From Lachnospiraceae bacterium UBA3332 (GTDB taxonomy: Bacteria > Bacillota > Clostridia > Lachnospirales > Lachnospiraceae): a DNA stretch of 9,354 nt. Below the pieces are notes generated by a model. The model did not search any database. It saw nothing but the letters and a program-made list of their open reading frames with translations, and was not told the DNA's origin. The stretch spans positions 1-9,354 of the forward strand of contig DERU01000282.1 of NCBI GenBank assembly GCA_002361095.1, read 5' to 3'. Positions 1 through 6,605 of the stretch are shown here, in pieces (positions within the stretch are counted from its first letter, which is position 1; every line of letters begins with the position of its first letter). The translations under genes were made by a program, and so were the position numbers.

Positions 1-124
1 CAGTTACAAGTGTTGAAAACCCGAGGCGGTCGCTTATGTGCGTTTTGCCTCTGTTTACCGTGAATTTAAAGATATCAGCACCTTTATGGACGAACTCAAA
101 AAAGTCATGGAGAAGGATAAATAG
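1..124 (+). CDS. nrdR: 3' end of transcriptional repressor NrdR (partial; apparent frameshift near the window edge)
   Basis: The reading frame ending at TAG 122-124 translates to AYVRFASVYREFKDI followed by STFMDELKKVMEKDK. This is the highly characteristic C-terminal end of the ATP-cone domain of NrdR, the zinc-finger/ATP-cone repressor of ribonucleotide reductase genes. Only about 35 residues lie in the window; the zinc finger and most of the ATP cone would be upstream. Oddity: in this frame there is a TGA at 14-16, where family members are open and usually read something like LDEVAYVRF. Frame 1 before that point gives QLQVLK, so a one-base insertion (or two-base loss) around the AAAACCC run at 16-22 would restore a continuous protein. 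It is therefore either a recently broken gene or a sequence error. The family call is confident; whether the gene is intact is open. Confidence 0.82.
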
Positions 125-127
125 TGC

Positions 128-156
128 TTGCATTTTGCCAAAAGTTTGTATACAAT
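128..156 (+). promoter_or_regulatory. Sigma-A-type promoter of the ABC importer operon
   Basis: A TTGCAT -35 hexamer at 128-133 is separated by exactly 17 bp from a TACAAT -10 hexamer at 151-156, close to the TTGACA/TATAAT consensus. Transcription would start near 162-164, leaving a leader of about 120 nt before the binding-protein ATG at 283. It lies just after the nrdR stop and is the only clear promoter found in the window, so it probably serves at least the four importer genes. Assignment is by eye, not by transcript data. Confidence 0.7.
146..155. promoter_or_regulatory. Perfect palindrome overlapping the -10 box, candidate operator
   Basis: TTGTATACAA at 146-155 is a perfect 10-bp palindrome lying over the spacer and most of the -10 hexamer. 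Its form fits the T-N-GT-N2-AC-N-A pattern of many GntR-family (FadR-like) operators, and a protein bound here would block RNA polymerase. No regulator gene is in the window. Part of the symmetry could simply arise from the -10 sequence, so the operator role is inference. Confidence 0.4.
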
Positions 157-161
157 AAGGG

Positions 162-198
162 GCGGGATGATTTGTGAAAAAAATATCACACTTCCCGC
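162..198 (+). promoter_or_regulatory. Stem-loop at the predicted 5' end of the importer mRNA
   Basis: GCGGGA (162-167) pairs with TCCCGC (193-198), and inside it TGTGA (173-177) pairs with TCACA (186-190) around an A-rich loop, with an asymmetric internal loop between the two stems. It begins at about the predicted transcription start. There is no T-run after it, so it is not an intrinsic terminator for nrdR. It may stabilise the mRNA 5' end or act in regulation. A smaller 5-bp hairpin (CCTGC/GCAGG, 224-238) follows. No known riboswitch class was recognised. Confidence 0.4.
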
Positions 199-282
199 GG
201 CCATCGGCACGCGGACAGGAAAGCCTGCCGCCAGCAGGATGGGGACAACTGCATATAGAATGAATCAAAAAAGGAGAGACAC

Positions 283-1806
283 ATGAAGACAAAAGTATTA
301 CGGAAGGTTCTTTTGACTTTGGTGTACACGACACTTACCATTGCACTGGGCGGATGCGCAGGCGAGAAGGCGGGTGAAAGTGCGTCGCAGATCACGATCG
401 GCATTCCTCAGGACATTGAGGACAGTCTCGACCCCCACAAAGCGGTGGCGGCGGGAACGGAGGAGATCCTGTTTAACCTCTACGACGGGCTGGTGAATCC
501 TGACAGTGAAGGAAATTTGGTCGATGCCCTGGCCCAAAGCCATGAGATTTCGCAGGATGGTAAATTGTACACGTTTACGCTTAGGGAGAATGTGAAGTTT
601 CACGACGGCAGTACGCTGACGGCAGACGACGTAAAATATTCTTTGGACAGATGCGCCGATACCAGCAGCGGAGATCCCTTGGTAGCGGCGTTTTCTGCTA
701 TTGAGGATGTCCGCATTGCGGATGAGAGGACGGTAGAGGTGGCGCTGAAGGAGCCGGATATGGAGTTTTTGCCATATTTGACCGTCGCCATTATTCCGCG
801 GGCAAATGGGACGCCCGAATCGGTTCCCATCGGAACGGGGCCTTACAAATTCGTTTCCCGGGCCCCGCAGGAGAATTTTATTATGGAAAGGTTCGACGAC
901 TACTGGGGGGAACCGGCCGGGATTGAAAAAGTCACGTTAAAAGTCATTGCCAACACGGACGCCATTGTGACCAGCTTAAACGGCGGCGCCATTGATATGT
1001 TTGTGCGCATCACCCAAACCCAGTCCGAACAGCTCTCCGACAATTTTAACGTGCTGGAGGGAACCATGAACCTGGTGCAGGCGATGTACTTAAACAACGC
1101 CGTCAGGCCTTTTGACGATATCCGGGTGCGGCAGGCGCTCTGTTATGCCATCGACCCGCAGGGAATCATGGATCTCAATGCCAACGGCAAGGGGACGCAG
1201 GTTGGGAGCAGCATGTTCCCGGCTTTCGGAAAATATTACATGGAAGAACTCAACGACCTTTATGAGACGGATATTGCAAAAGCGAAGGAACTGCTTGTGC
1301 AGGCGGGATATCCGGACGGGTTTACGTTTACGCTCAAAGTGCCGTCCAATTACCAGCAGCATGTGGACTGTGCCCAGATCATGGCAGAACAGCTAAAAGC
1401 CATCGGGGTGACGGCCGATATCCAGCTGATCGAATGGGAGAGTTGGATTTCCGACGTATATACGGACCGCAATTACGAAGCGACCGTGGTGGGACTGGAT
1501 GCCTCCAGTTTGACGGCGGCTTCCCTATTGCGCCGTTTTACCAGTACGGCATCCAATAATTTTGTCAACTACAGCAGCCAGGCATATGACGAGGCTTTTC
1601 AAAAAGCGCTCTCCAGTGTGGACGATGCCGAAAAGACGCAGTATTACAAAGAATGCGAGCGGATTCTTGCAGAGGACGCGGTCAACGTCTACATTCAGGA
1701 TCTGCCCTGCTTTGTGGCATTGGACAAAAAATATACGGGATATACGTTTTATCCCCTTTATGTACAGAACTTTGCCAAGCTTTCGCTGGCCGGACAGGGA
1801 GAATAG
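283..1806 (+). CDS. Peptide/nickel-type ABC transporter substrate-binding lipoprotein (family 5)
   Basis: This 507-residue protein is the extracellular receptor of the importer encoded downstream; it binds the solute and delivers it to the permease pair. Residues 1-24 form a lipoprotein signal peptide (basic start MKTKVLRK, a hydrophobic stretch, lipobox L-G-G-C with C25 as the lipidated residue). The mature part is a typical SBP_bac_5 (DppA/OppA/NikA) fold by sequence: a block at about 93-123 with YTFTLRENVKFHDGS followed by TADDVKYSLDR, and IGTGPYKF at 183-190. Length matches the family. The ATG at 283 has GGAG at 273-276, six bases upstream, which fixes the start. It ends three bases before the first permease, as expected in an operon. 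The ligand cannot be read from sequence: di- or oligopeptides are commonest, but family members also bind nickel, glutathione or sugars. Confidence 0.93.
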   Translation: MKTKVLRKVLLTLVYTTLTIALGGCAGEKAGESASQITIGIPQDIEDSLDPHKAVAAGTEEILFNLYDGLVNPDSEGNLVDALAQSHEISQDGKLYTFTLRENVKFHDGSTLTADDVKYSLDRCADTSSGDPLVAAFSAIEDVRIADERTVEVALKEPDMEFLPYLTVAIIPRANGTPESVPIGTGPYKFVSRAPQENFIMERFDDYWGEPAGIEKVTLKVIANTDAIVTSLNGGAIDMFVRITQTQSEQLSDNFNVLEGTMNLVQAMYLNNAVRPFDDIRVRQALCYAIDPQGIMDLNANGKGTQVGSSMFPAFGKYYMEELNDLYETDIAKAKELLVQAGYPDGFTFTLKVPSNYQQHVDCAQIMAEQLKAIGVTADIQLIEWESWISDVYTDRNYEATVVGLDASSLTAASLLRRFTSTASNNFVNYSSQAYDEAFQKALSSVDDAEKTQYYKECERILAEDAVNVYIQDLPCFVALDKKYTGYTFYPLYVQNFAKLSLAGQGE

Positions 1807-1809
1807 GGA

Positions 1810-2751
1810 ATGAAATATTTTGCAAAAAAGCTGGCAGGGCTTGTTGCAACGCTTTTGGCAGTATCGTTTCTGGTATTTGCGGCGTTTGCCGTAATACCGG
1901 GCGATCCGGCTACGGCCATGCTGGGGACGGAGGCCACGCCTGCAAGGGTGGAGGAACTGCGCGCCCGGCTTGGCTTAAACGATCCGCTCATCGTGCGCTA
2001 TGCAAGATGGGCGGCGGATTTTGTGCGGGGGGATTTCGGGACATCCTACCGTTATAATATGACGGTGAAATCCATGATTTGGGATAAAATACCGATTACC
2101 CTTACCCTTGCGGGAATGTCTTTTGTCCTGATTGTATTGATTTCCGTGCCGGTGGGGATCCTATGCGCGTGGCATGCCCAGAGCCGTTTGGACCGTACGG
2201 TTATGGTGGTCAACCAGATTATTATGGCGGTGCCCGCTTTCTTTTCGGGTATTCTGATTACGCTGGTATTCGGTCTGGTTTTTCATTTTTTTACGCCGGG
2301 GGATTATGTATCCTACCATACCAGTTGGAGCGGCTTTTTGGGATATCTGTTTTTTCCGGCCGTTGCGATCGCGCTGCCCAAAGCGGCGATGGCGGCCAAG
2401 CTGCTGCGCACTTCTGTGATTGCGGAGAAAAAACTGGATTATGTGCGGACCGCCTATAGCAGGGGCAACAGGACGAAAGCGGTTTTGTACCGGCATGTAC
2501 TCAAAAACGCGCTGATTCCGGTGGTAACTTTTCTGGGAATGGCGCTGGCGGACATGGTGGCGGGAAGTATCGTCATCGAGCAGGTATTTAATATTCCCGG
2601 TATCGGACGGATCCTTTTGACCTCCATTTCCAACCGGGATTATCCGGTGGTGCAGGCGGTTATCGTCTGTATCGCCTTTCTGGTCATTTTCATCAACTTT
2701 TTGGTGGATATGCTGTACCGTTGGATCGATCCGAGAATTGCATTGGAATAG
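1810..2751 (+). CDS. ABC transporter permease, DppB/OppB type
   Basis: This 313-residue inner-membrane protein is the first permease subunit and forms the translocation path with the next gene's product. A first membrane helix lies at about 7-30, then the extracytoplasmic segment typical of DppB (GDPATAMLG, the RLGLNDPLIVRY region and GDFGTSY, about 31-80), then about five more helices between 95 and 302. The cytoplasmic EAA loop that docks onto the ATPase is visible at about 211-237 (YVRTAYSRGN through LKNALIP). NIPGIGR at 261-267 and the final WIDPRI are also standard for the family. It starts three bases after the binding-protein stop and uses AGGGAG at 1796-1801, inside the end of that gene, so translation is probably coupled. 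Length is normal and nothing is broken. Confidence 0.94.
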   Translation: MKYFAKKLAGLVATLLAVSFLVFAAFAVIPGDPATAMLGTEATPARVEELRARLGLNDPLIVRYARWAADFVRGDFGTSYRYNMTVKSMIWDKIPITLTLAGMSFVLIVLISVPVGILCAWHAQSRLDRTVMVVNQIIMAVPAFFSGILITLVFGLVFHFFTPGDYVSYHTSWSGFLGYLFFPAVAIALPKAAMAAKLLRTSVIAEKKLDYVRTAYSRGNRTKAVLYRHVLKNALIPVVTFLGMALADMVAGSIVIEQVFNIPGIGRILLTSISNRDYPVVQAVIVCIAFLVIFINFLVDMLYRWIDPRIALE

Positions 2752-2763
2752 GGCGCAGGGTTT

Positions 2764-3576
2764 ATGATGATGGGAAAAAAAAGCAGTACGAATTTTAAAG
2801 TGGGGGCCATTCTCACGGGAATTGTGCTTGTGTGCATGGCAGTGGGGTTTTTTTGGACGCCTTATGATCCGGAGGCGATGAACAGCGCCCGGAAGCTGGC
2901 AGGCGTCAGTCTGGCCCACCCCATGGGGTGCGACAATTTTGGCAGGGATATTTTGAGCCGCGTCCTCAAAGGGGGCGGTACCACGCTTTTGGTGGCGCTG
3001 GGGACGGTAGCCATCGGCGCGTGCTGCGGTATTGTGGCGGGCGCTTTTACCGGATATTACGGCGGCATTGTGGATGAAGTTTTCATGCGCATCAACGACG
3101 CCCTCTTTGCGTTTCCCAGTATCCTTTTGGGGCTGGTTTTTGTCAGTCTGTTGGGAAGCGGGAAATATAATGTGGTGGTGGCCCTTGGCATTGCCTTTAT
3201 TCCCAGTTTTGCCCGCATCGTACGCAGCGAATTCATCCGCTGTAAGAACATGGACTATGTAAAGAGTGCAAAGCTGGCGGGGGCGGGGGATCTGCGGATT
3301 ATGTTTGTACATATTCTGCCCAACGTGATGACCACGCTTTCGTCCTCTGTCATGATCGGTTTTAACAATGCGGTGCTTGCGGAGGCCGGTATGAGTTATC
3401 TTGGGATCGGCGTGCAGCCGCCGGACGCAAGCCTTGGAAGGATGCTTTCCGAGGCCCAGACTTATCTGTTTTCCGCTCCGGGATATGCCATGTTTCCGGG
3501 CGCGGTGCTGATTTTGACGGTACTTGGCTTTTCCCTGCTGGCGGAGGGGATCAAGGAAAGACGGCAGGGCAGTTAG
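2764..3576 (+). CDS. ABC transporter permease, DppC/OppC type
   Basis: This 270-residue second permease subunit pairs with the product of 1810-2751. It has an N-terminal helix (about 14-31), the family signature HPMGCDNFGRDILSRV (about 52-67), further helices from about 73 onward, and an EAA docking loop at about 165-187 (YVKSAKLAGAG through HILPN). The block AEAGMSYLGIGVQPP (about 207-220) is highly typical of DppC/OppC/NikC. It is somewhat shorter than many DppC proteins because the cytoplasmic N-terminus is brief. Three consecutive ATG codons (2764, 2767, 2770) are possible starts. The GCAGGG at 2755-2760 sits only 3 bases from the first but 9 from the third, so initiation at 2770 is quite plausible. 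Confidence 0.93.
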   Translation: MMMGKKSSTNFKVGAILTGIVLVCMAVGFFWTPYDPEAMNSARKLAGVSLAHPMGCDNFGRDILSRVLKGGGTTLLVALGTVAIGACCGIVAGAFTGYYGGIVDEVFMRINDALFAFPSILLGLVFVSLLGSGKYNVVVALGIAFIPSFARIVRSEFIRCKNMDYVKSAKLAGAGDLRIMFVHILPNVMTTLSSSVMIGFNNAVLAEAGMSYLGIGVQPPDASLGRMLSEAQTYLFSAPGYAMFPGAVLILTVLGFSLLAEGIKERRQGS

Positions 3577-3588
3577 GGGGAAAATCCT

Positions 3589-5136
3589 ATGTTGGATGTA
3601 AAGGATTTAACGATAGAGTTCCATGATCACCTGGCGCCGGAAACCGTGGTGTTTGACTTTTGCCTGCATATGGAGCCGGGTGAAATCGTCGGACTGGTGG
3701 GGGAATCCGGTTCCGGCAAATCCATGACGGCGCTGGCGATAGCGGGCCTTTTGGCGCGGCATGATATGGAAAAAAGAGGGGAAATCCTGTTTGAGGGAAA
3801 GGATCTTTTATCCTGCGACAGGCAGCAGCTGCGGGCTTTGCAGGGCAGCCGGATCGCCATGATATTCCAGGAGCCCATGACCAGCCTGAATCCGGTCTGC
3901 CGGGTGGGCTGGCAGGTGGAGGAGGCGTTGCGCATCCATTGTCCTCAGATGACGAAGCAGGAACGCAGGCAACGCGCCATGCAGGCGTTGGCGGATGCCG
4001 ATCTGAAGGATACGCAGAGGGTTTATGATTCTTATCCCCACCAGCTTTCCGGCGGCATGCGGCAGCGTGTGATGATTGCGGCGGCGATGGTATGTGAACC
4101 GAAGCTTTTGATCGCCGACGAACCTACCACGGCGCTGGATGTGACGATACAGGCGCAGATTGTGGAATTGCTAAAACGCATCAATCAGGAGAAAAAGACG
4201 GCGATCCTGTTTATTTCCCATGATTTGAGCCTGGTGCGGCAGCTTTGCCGGCGGGTAATCGTCATGCAGGGCGGTTATATTGTGGAGAGCGGCACGGTGG
4301 ACGATGTATTTTACAGGCCAAAGAAAGCGTATACCCAAAAACTCGTCGGCGCGATTCCGGAATGTGTCAGGCAGGGAACGAAAGGGAATACCGGTAAGCT
4401 GGTTCTCTCGGTGGAAAATGTGCATATGGGATTTGTGCAAAAGCGGCGCTCTTTGTTTGAAAAGAAGCGGCGTATCGAAGCGGTGCGGGACGTTTCTTTG
4501 TCCGTCAGGGAGGGGGAAGCGGTCGGGCTTGTGGGAGAGTCCGGCTGCGGAAAATCCACGCTTTCCAAAGTGATCCTGGGGCTGGAAAAACCCGAACAGG
4601 GAAAAGTGGTGCACTACAGCGAGCATCCCCAGATGGTGTTTCAGGATCCTTACGGTTCCCTCAATCCGGCCTACAAAATCGGGCGGATTCTGGAAGAGCC
4701 TTTGCGCATACAGGGAGGCTTTCCGGCTGCAGAGCGGAGGCGGCAGGCGCAGGAAATGCTTGTGAGAGTGGGATTGGACGAGAAAATCGCGGATCGCTAT
4801 CCCTATCAGCTTTCCGGCGGGCAGCGGCAGCGGGTCTGTATCGGCGCGGCCCTGATGCTCAAACCCAAACTGCTGATCGCGGACGAAGCGGTCTCCGCGC
4901 TGGATGTGACGATACAGGCCCAGATTCTGGAATTGCTGCGCCGTCTGAAAGAAGAAATGGGACTGGCAATTTTGTTTATTTCCCATGACATGCGGGTGGT
5001 GTACCAGATGAGCGACCGGGTGGTGATTATGAAGGACGGGCAGTTTGTGGAAAGCGGGGATACCGATACCGTATATTTTGCGCCGCAGCATCCGTATACG
5101 GAGCAGCTGCTTTTGGCAGCCGGCATCCGCACATGA
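3589..5136 (+). CDS. Fused dual-domain ABC ATPase (DppD-DppF type) of the importer
   Basis: This 515-residue cytoplasmic protein carries both ATP-binding domains, which in classical Dpp/Opp systems are two proteins; YejF and GsiA are known fused relatives. Domain 1 (about 1-255): Walker A GESGSGKS 38-45, Q-loop Q94, signature LSGGM 153-157, Walker B LLIADEP 173-179, H-loop H211. Domain 2 (about 270-515): Walker A GESGCGKS 316-323, Q-loop Q352, signature LSGGQ 408-412, Walker B LLIADEA with catalytic E433, H-loop H466. Both sites look catalytically complete. Domain 2 reads DEAVSALD where DEPVSALD is usual. Neither half carries the cysteine-rich tail found in many OppD/DppD proteins; the chain stops soon after HPYTEQLLLA. 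It lies 12 bases after the permease stop, with AGGGGG before the ATG. The two halves share a nearly identical 41-nt DNA block (4132-4172 and 4897-4937). Confidence 0.94.
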   Translation: MLDVKDLTIEFHDHLAPETVVFDFCLHMEPGEIVGLVGESGSGKSMTALAIAGLLARHDMEKRGEILFEGKDLLSCDRQQLRALQGSRIAMIFQEPMTSLNPVCRVGWQVEEALRIHCPQMTKQERRQRAMQALADADLKDTQRVYDSYPHQLSGGMRQRVMIAAAMVCEPKLLIADEPTTALDVTIQAQIVELLKRINQEKKTAILFISHDLSLVRQLCRRVIVMQGGYIVESGTVDDVFYRPKKAYTQKLVGAIPECVRQGTKGNTGKLVLSVENVHMGFVQKRRSLFEKKRRIEAVRDVSLSVREGEAVGLVGESGCGKSTLSKVILGLEKPEQGKVVHYSEHPQMVFQDPYGSLNPAYKIGRILEEPLRIQGGFPAAERRRQAQEMLVRVGLDEKIADRYPYQLSGGQRQRVCIGAALMLKPKLLIADEAVSALDVTIQAQILELLRRLKEEMGLAILFISHDMRVVYQMSDRVVIMKDGQFVESGDTDTVYFAPQHPYTEQLLLAAGIRT

Positions 5137-5183
5137 CGGTTCGGACAGAATCGCATATCTAAGGAAAAGGAGAAAACGGATTT

Positions 5184-5720
5184 ATGCTGGAAATTTTCTA
5201 TCCGGACCTTACGGCAGACTCGGCGTATGCCATCGACTATGAGGGCTATTTTCGGGACGGATACCGCGGATTGATTTATGATGTGGATAACACGCTGGTT
5301 CCCCACGGGGCGCCTGCAGACCCGCCTGCAAAAGCGCTTTTTGAACGGCTGCACAGGATCGGGTATTCGGTGACGTTATTGTCCAATAATCAGGAAGAGC
5401 GGGTGAAAAGTTTTGCCCGGGATGTGCGGTATGCCGACTATATTTACAAGGCGGCGAAACCCTCCGTAAAGGGATACCGGGAAGCGATGCGCCGGATGGG
5501 GACGGACGAAGCGCATACGCTTTTTGTGGGCGACCAGCTGTTTACGGATGTGTGGGGGGCCAAACGGGCAGGGATTTTGGGAATTTTGGTTCGTCCCATT
5601 CATCCAAAAGAAGAAATTCAGATCGTTTTTAAGAGACAATTGGAGAAAATTGTGTTATATTTTTATAAGAGGAAGCAAAATAAGGAAGGATGCCATGGAA
5701 GAAGTATTCGCAGCAATTGA
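5184..5720 (+). CDS. yqeG: YqeG-family HAD (subclass IIIA) phosphatase
   Basis: This is a 178-residue cytoplasmic protein of the haloacid dehalogenase superfamily, with all four motifs: DVDNT with nucleophile D33 and acid/base D35; LLSNN with S67; K92 in AAKPS; and FVGDQLFTD with D117 and D122. The start MLEIFYPDLTADS and the segment GDQLFTDVWGAKRAG resemble Bacillus YqeG, which is of similar length. The physiological substrate of YqeG is not established; phosphatase activity is inferred from the motifs. In Bacillus subtilis yqeG also lies in the same cluster as the shikimate dehydrogenase gene, so the pairing here supports the call. GGAG at 5169-5172 is about 11 bases from the ATG, a slightly long spacing. 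The last 26 bases overlap aroE in another frame. The 47-nt gap before it shows no clear terminator. Confidence 0.9.
   Translation: MLEIFYPDLTADSAYAIDYEGYFRDGYRGLIYDVDNTLVPHGAPADPPAKALFERLHRIGYSVTLLSNNQEERVKSFARDVRYADYIYKAAKPSVKGYREAMRRMGTDEAHTLFVGDQLFTDVWGAKRAGILGILVRPIHPKEEIQIVFKRQLEKIVLYFYKRKQNKEGCHGRSIRSN
5682..5690 (+). promoter_or_regulatory. Ribosome-binding site that decides the aroE start
   Basis: AAGGAAGGA lies four bases upstream of the ATG at 5695. The aroE frame is open for 57 more codons upstream, inside yqeG, but that stretch only re-reads yqeG out of frame. This site, and the conserved AroE N-terminus that follows it, fix the start at 5695. Confidence 0.7.
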
Positions 5721-6561
5721 CGGAAAGACCAGGGTATGCGGTCTGCTTGGAAATCCGGTGGAACATACCGTCTCCCCTGCTATCCATAATACACTGGCCA
5801 GGGCCTGTGGCGTCAATTTGGCGTACCTCCCCTTTTTGGTGGAGGAGGGCCGGCTTTTTGAGGCGGTGCAGGGAGCGTATGCCCTGCATATGTTGGGCCT
5901 GAACGTGACGGTTCCTTATAAAAGGGATGTGATTCCTTTTCTGCGAGAGACGGATCCGCTGGCGGCGGCGGTAGGGTCGGTGAATACACTGGTGCGGATC
6001 CGGGACGGCTTCAAGGGATACAATACCGACATGAGCGGTTTATACCGGGCCATGCGGGAGGACGGCGTATTTCTGGAAGGGGAGAACGTCATTCTTTTGG
6101 GGGCCGGGGGCGTGGGAAGGGCTGTGGCCCATCTGTGCGCCAGAAAAGGGGCGGCGTGTGTCTATCTGCTAAACCGGGATGCGGATAAGGCCTGCCGGGT
6201 GGCACAGGAAGTCAATGAAAAAAGCGCAAGGGACTGTGTGCAGGGAATGGGGCTTGACGGCTGGAAACGGTTGCCCAACCGGAAGTTTTTGTGCATACAG
6301 GCCACCAGCGTGGGGCTGTACCCGGACTGTGAACGCAGCCCGGTGGAGGATCCGGCTTTTTATGAAAGAATCCATACGGGATATGACTTAATTTACCGAC
6401 CGGCCCGGACAAAGTTTATGCGTTTGACAAAGGAGGCGGGAGGCAGATGCTGTAATGGCCTCAAGATGCTGGTCTATCAGGGCGTGGAAGCTTTTGAGAT
6501 GTGGAACGGGCTGACGGTGGCGAAAGAGGTGGCGGAACGGATTTATGATACGCTTTCTTAA
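5695..6561 (+). CDS. aroE: Shikimate dehydrogenase (NADP-dependent)
   Basis: This 288-residue cytoplasmic enzyme reduces 3-dehydroshikimate to shikimate, the fourth step of chorismate synthesis. The N-terminal substrate domain shows GLLGNPVEHTVSPAIHN (16-32), NVTVPYK with catalytic K76, GSVNTLV (94-100) and YNTD with D112. The nucleotide-binding domain shows LGAGGVGRA (135-143) and NR at 160-161, then ATSVGLYPD (203-211) and the C-terminal YRPARTKF, MLVYQG (Q262) and FEMWNG. Length is normal. One departure: the SxS shikimate-binding pair of E. coli AroE (HSKSP) reads H-T25-V-S27-P, a conservative Ser-to-Thr change. It overlaps yqeG by 26 bases and is followed 44 bases later by the aroK-aroQ fusion, which supplies the steps before and after it. 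Quinate/shikimate dehydrogenase is a less likely alternative. Confidence 0.93.
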   Translation: MEEVFAAIDGKTRVCGLLGNPVEHTVSPAIHNTLARACGVNLAYLPFLVEEGRLFEAVQGAYALHMLGLNVTVPYKRDVIPFLRETDPLAAAVGSVNTLVRIRDGFKGYNTDMSGLYRAMREDGVFLEGENVILLGAGGVGRAVAHLCARKGAACVYLLNRDADKACRVAQEVNEKSARDCVQGMGLDGWKRLPNRKFLCIQATSVGLYPDCERSPVEDPAFYERIHTGYDLIYRPARTKFMRLTKEAGGRCCNGLKMLVYQGVEAFEMWNGLTVAKEVAERIYDTLS

Positions 6562-6605
6562 AGGCGGCAAGAATTTGTAGTACGAAAGAGAGGGAAAGGG
6601 AAACC

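Noticed and set aside
162..198. Stem-loop as an intrinsic terminator of nrdR
   Set aside because: There is no T-run after the second arm and it lies downstream of a good promoter, so a leader structure fits better.
1653..2057. Plus-strand 134-codon frame spanning the binding-protein/permease junction
   Set aside because: It overlaps the ends of two conserved genes in another frame and its product resembles nothing; it is a frame shadow.
2161..3312. Long open frame (383 codons) on the minus strand across the two permease genes
   Set aside because: It lies wholly antisense to two well-conserved permeases, its product is a His/Arg/Gln-rich sequence with no family resemblance, and it arises from codon bias of the sense genes.
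4171..5091. 306-codon minus-strand open frame opposite the ATPase
   Set aside because: Antisense to the conserved motifs of a clearly real gene, low-complexity His/Phe/Pro-rich product, and no family match recognised.
5137..5183. Promoter or terminator between the ATPase and yqeG
   Set aside because: No hairpin with a T-run and no pair of hexamers at proper spacing could be supported.
5524..5694. 57-codon upstream extension of aroE
   Set aside because: It re-reads yqeG out of frame; the conserved AroE N-terminus and a good ribosome site both begin at 5695.
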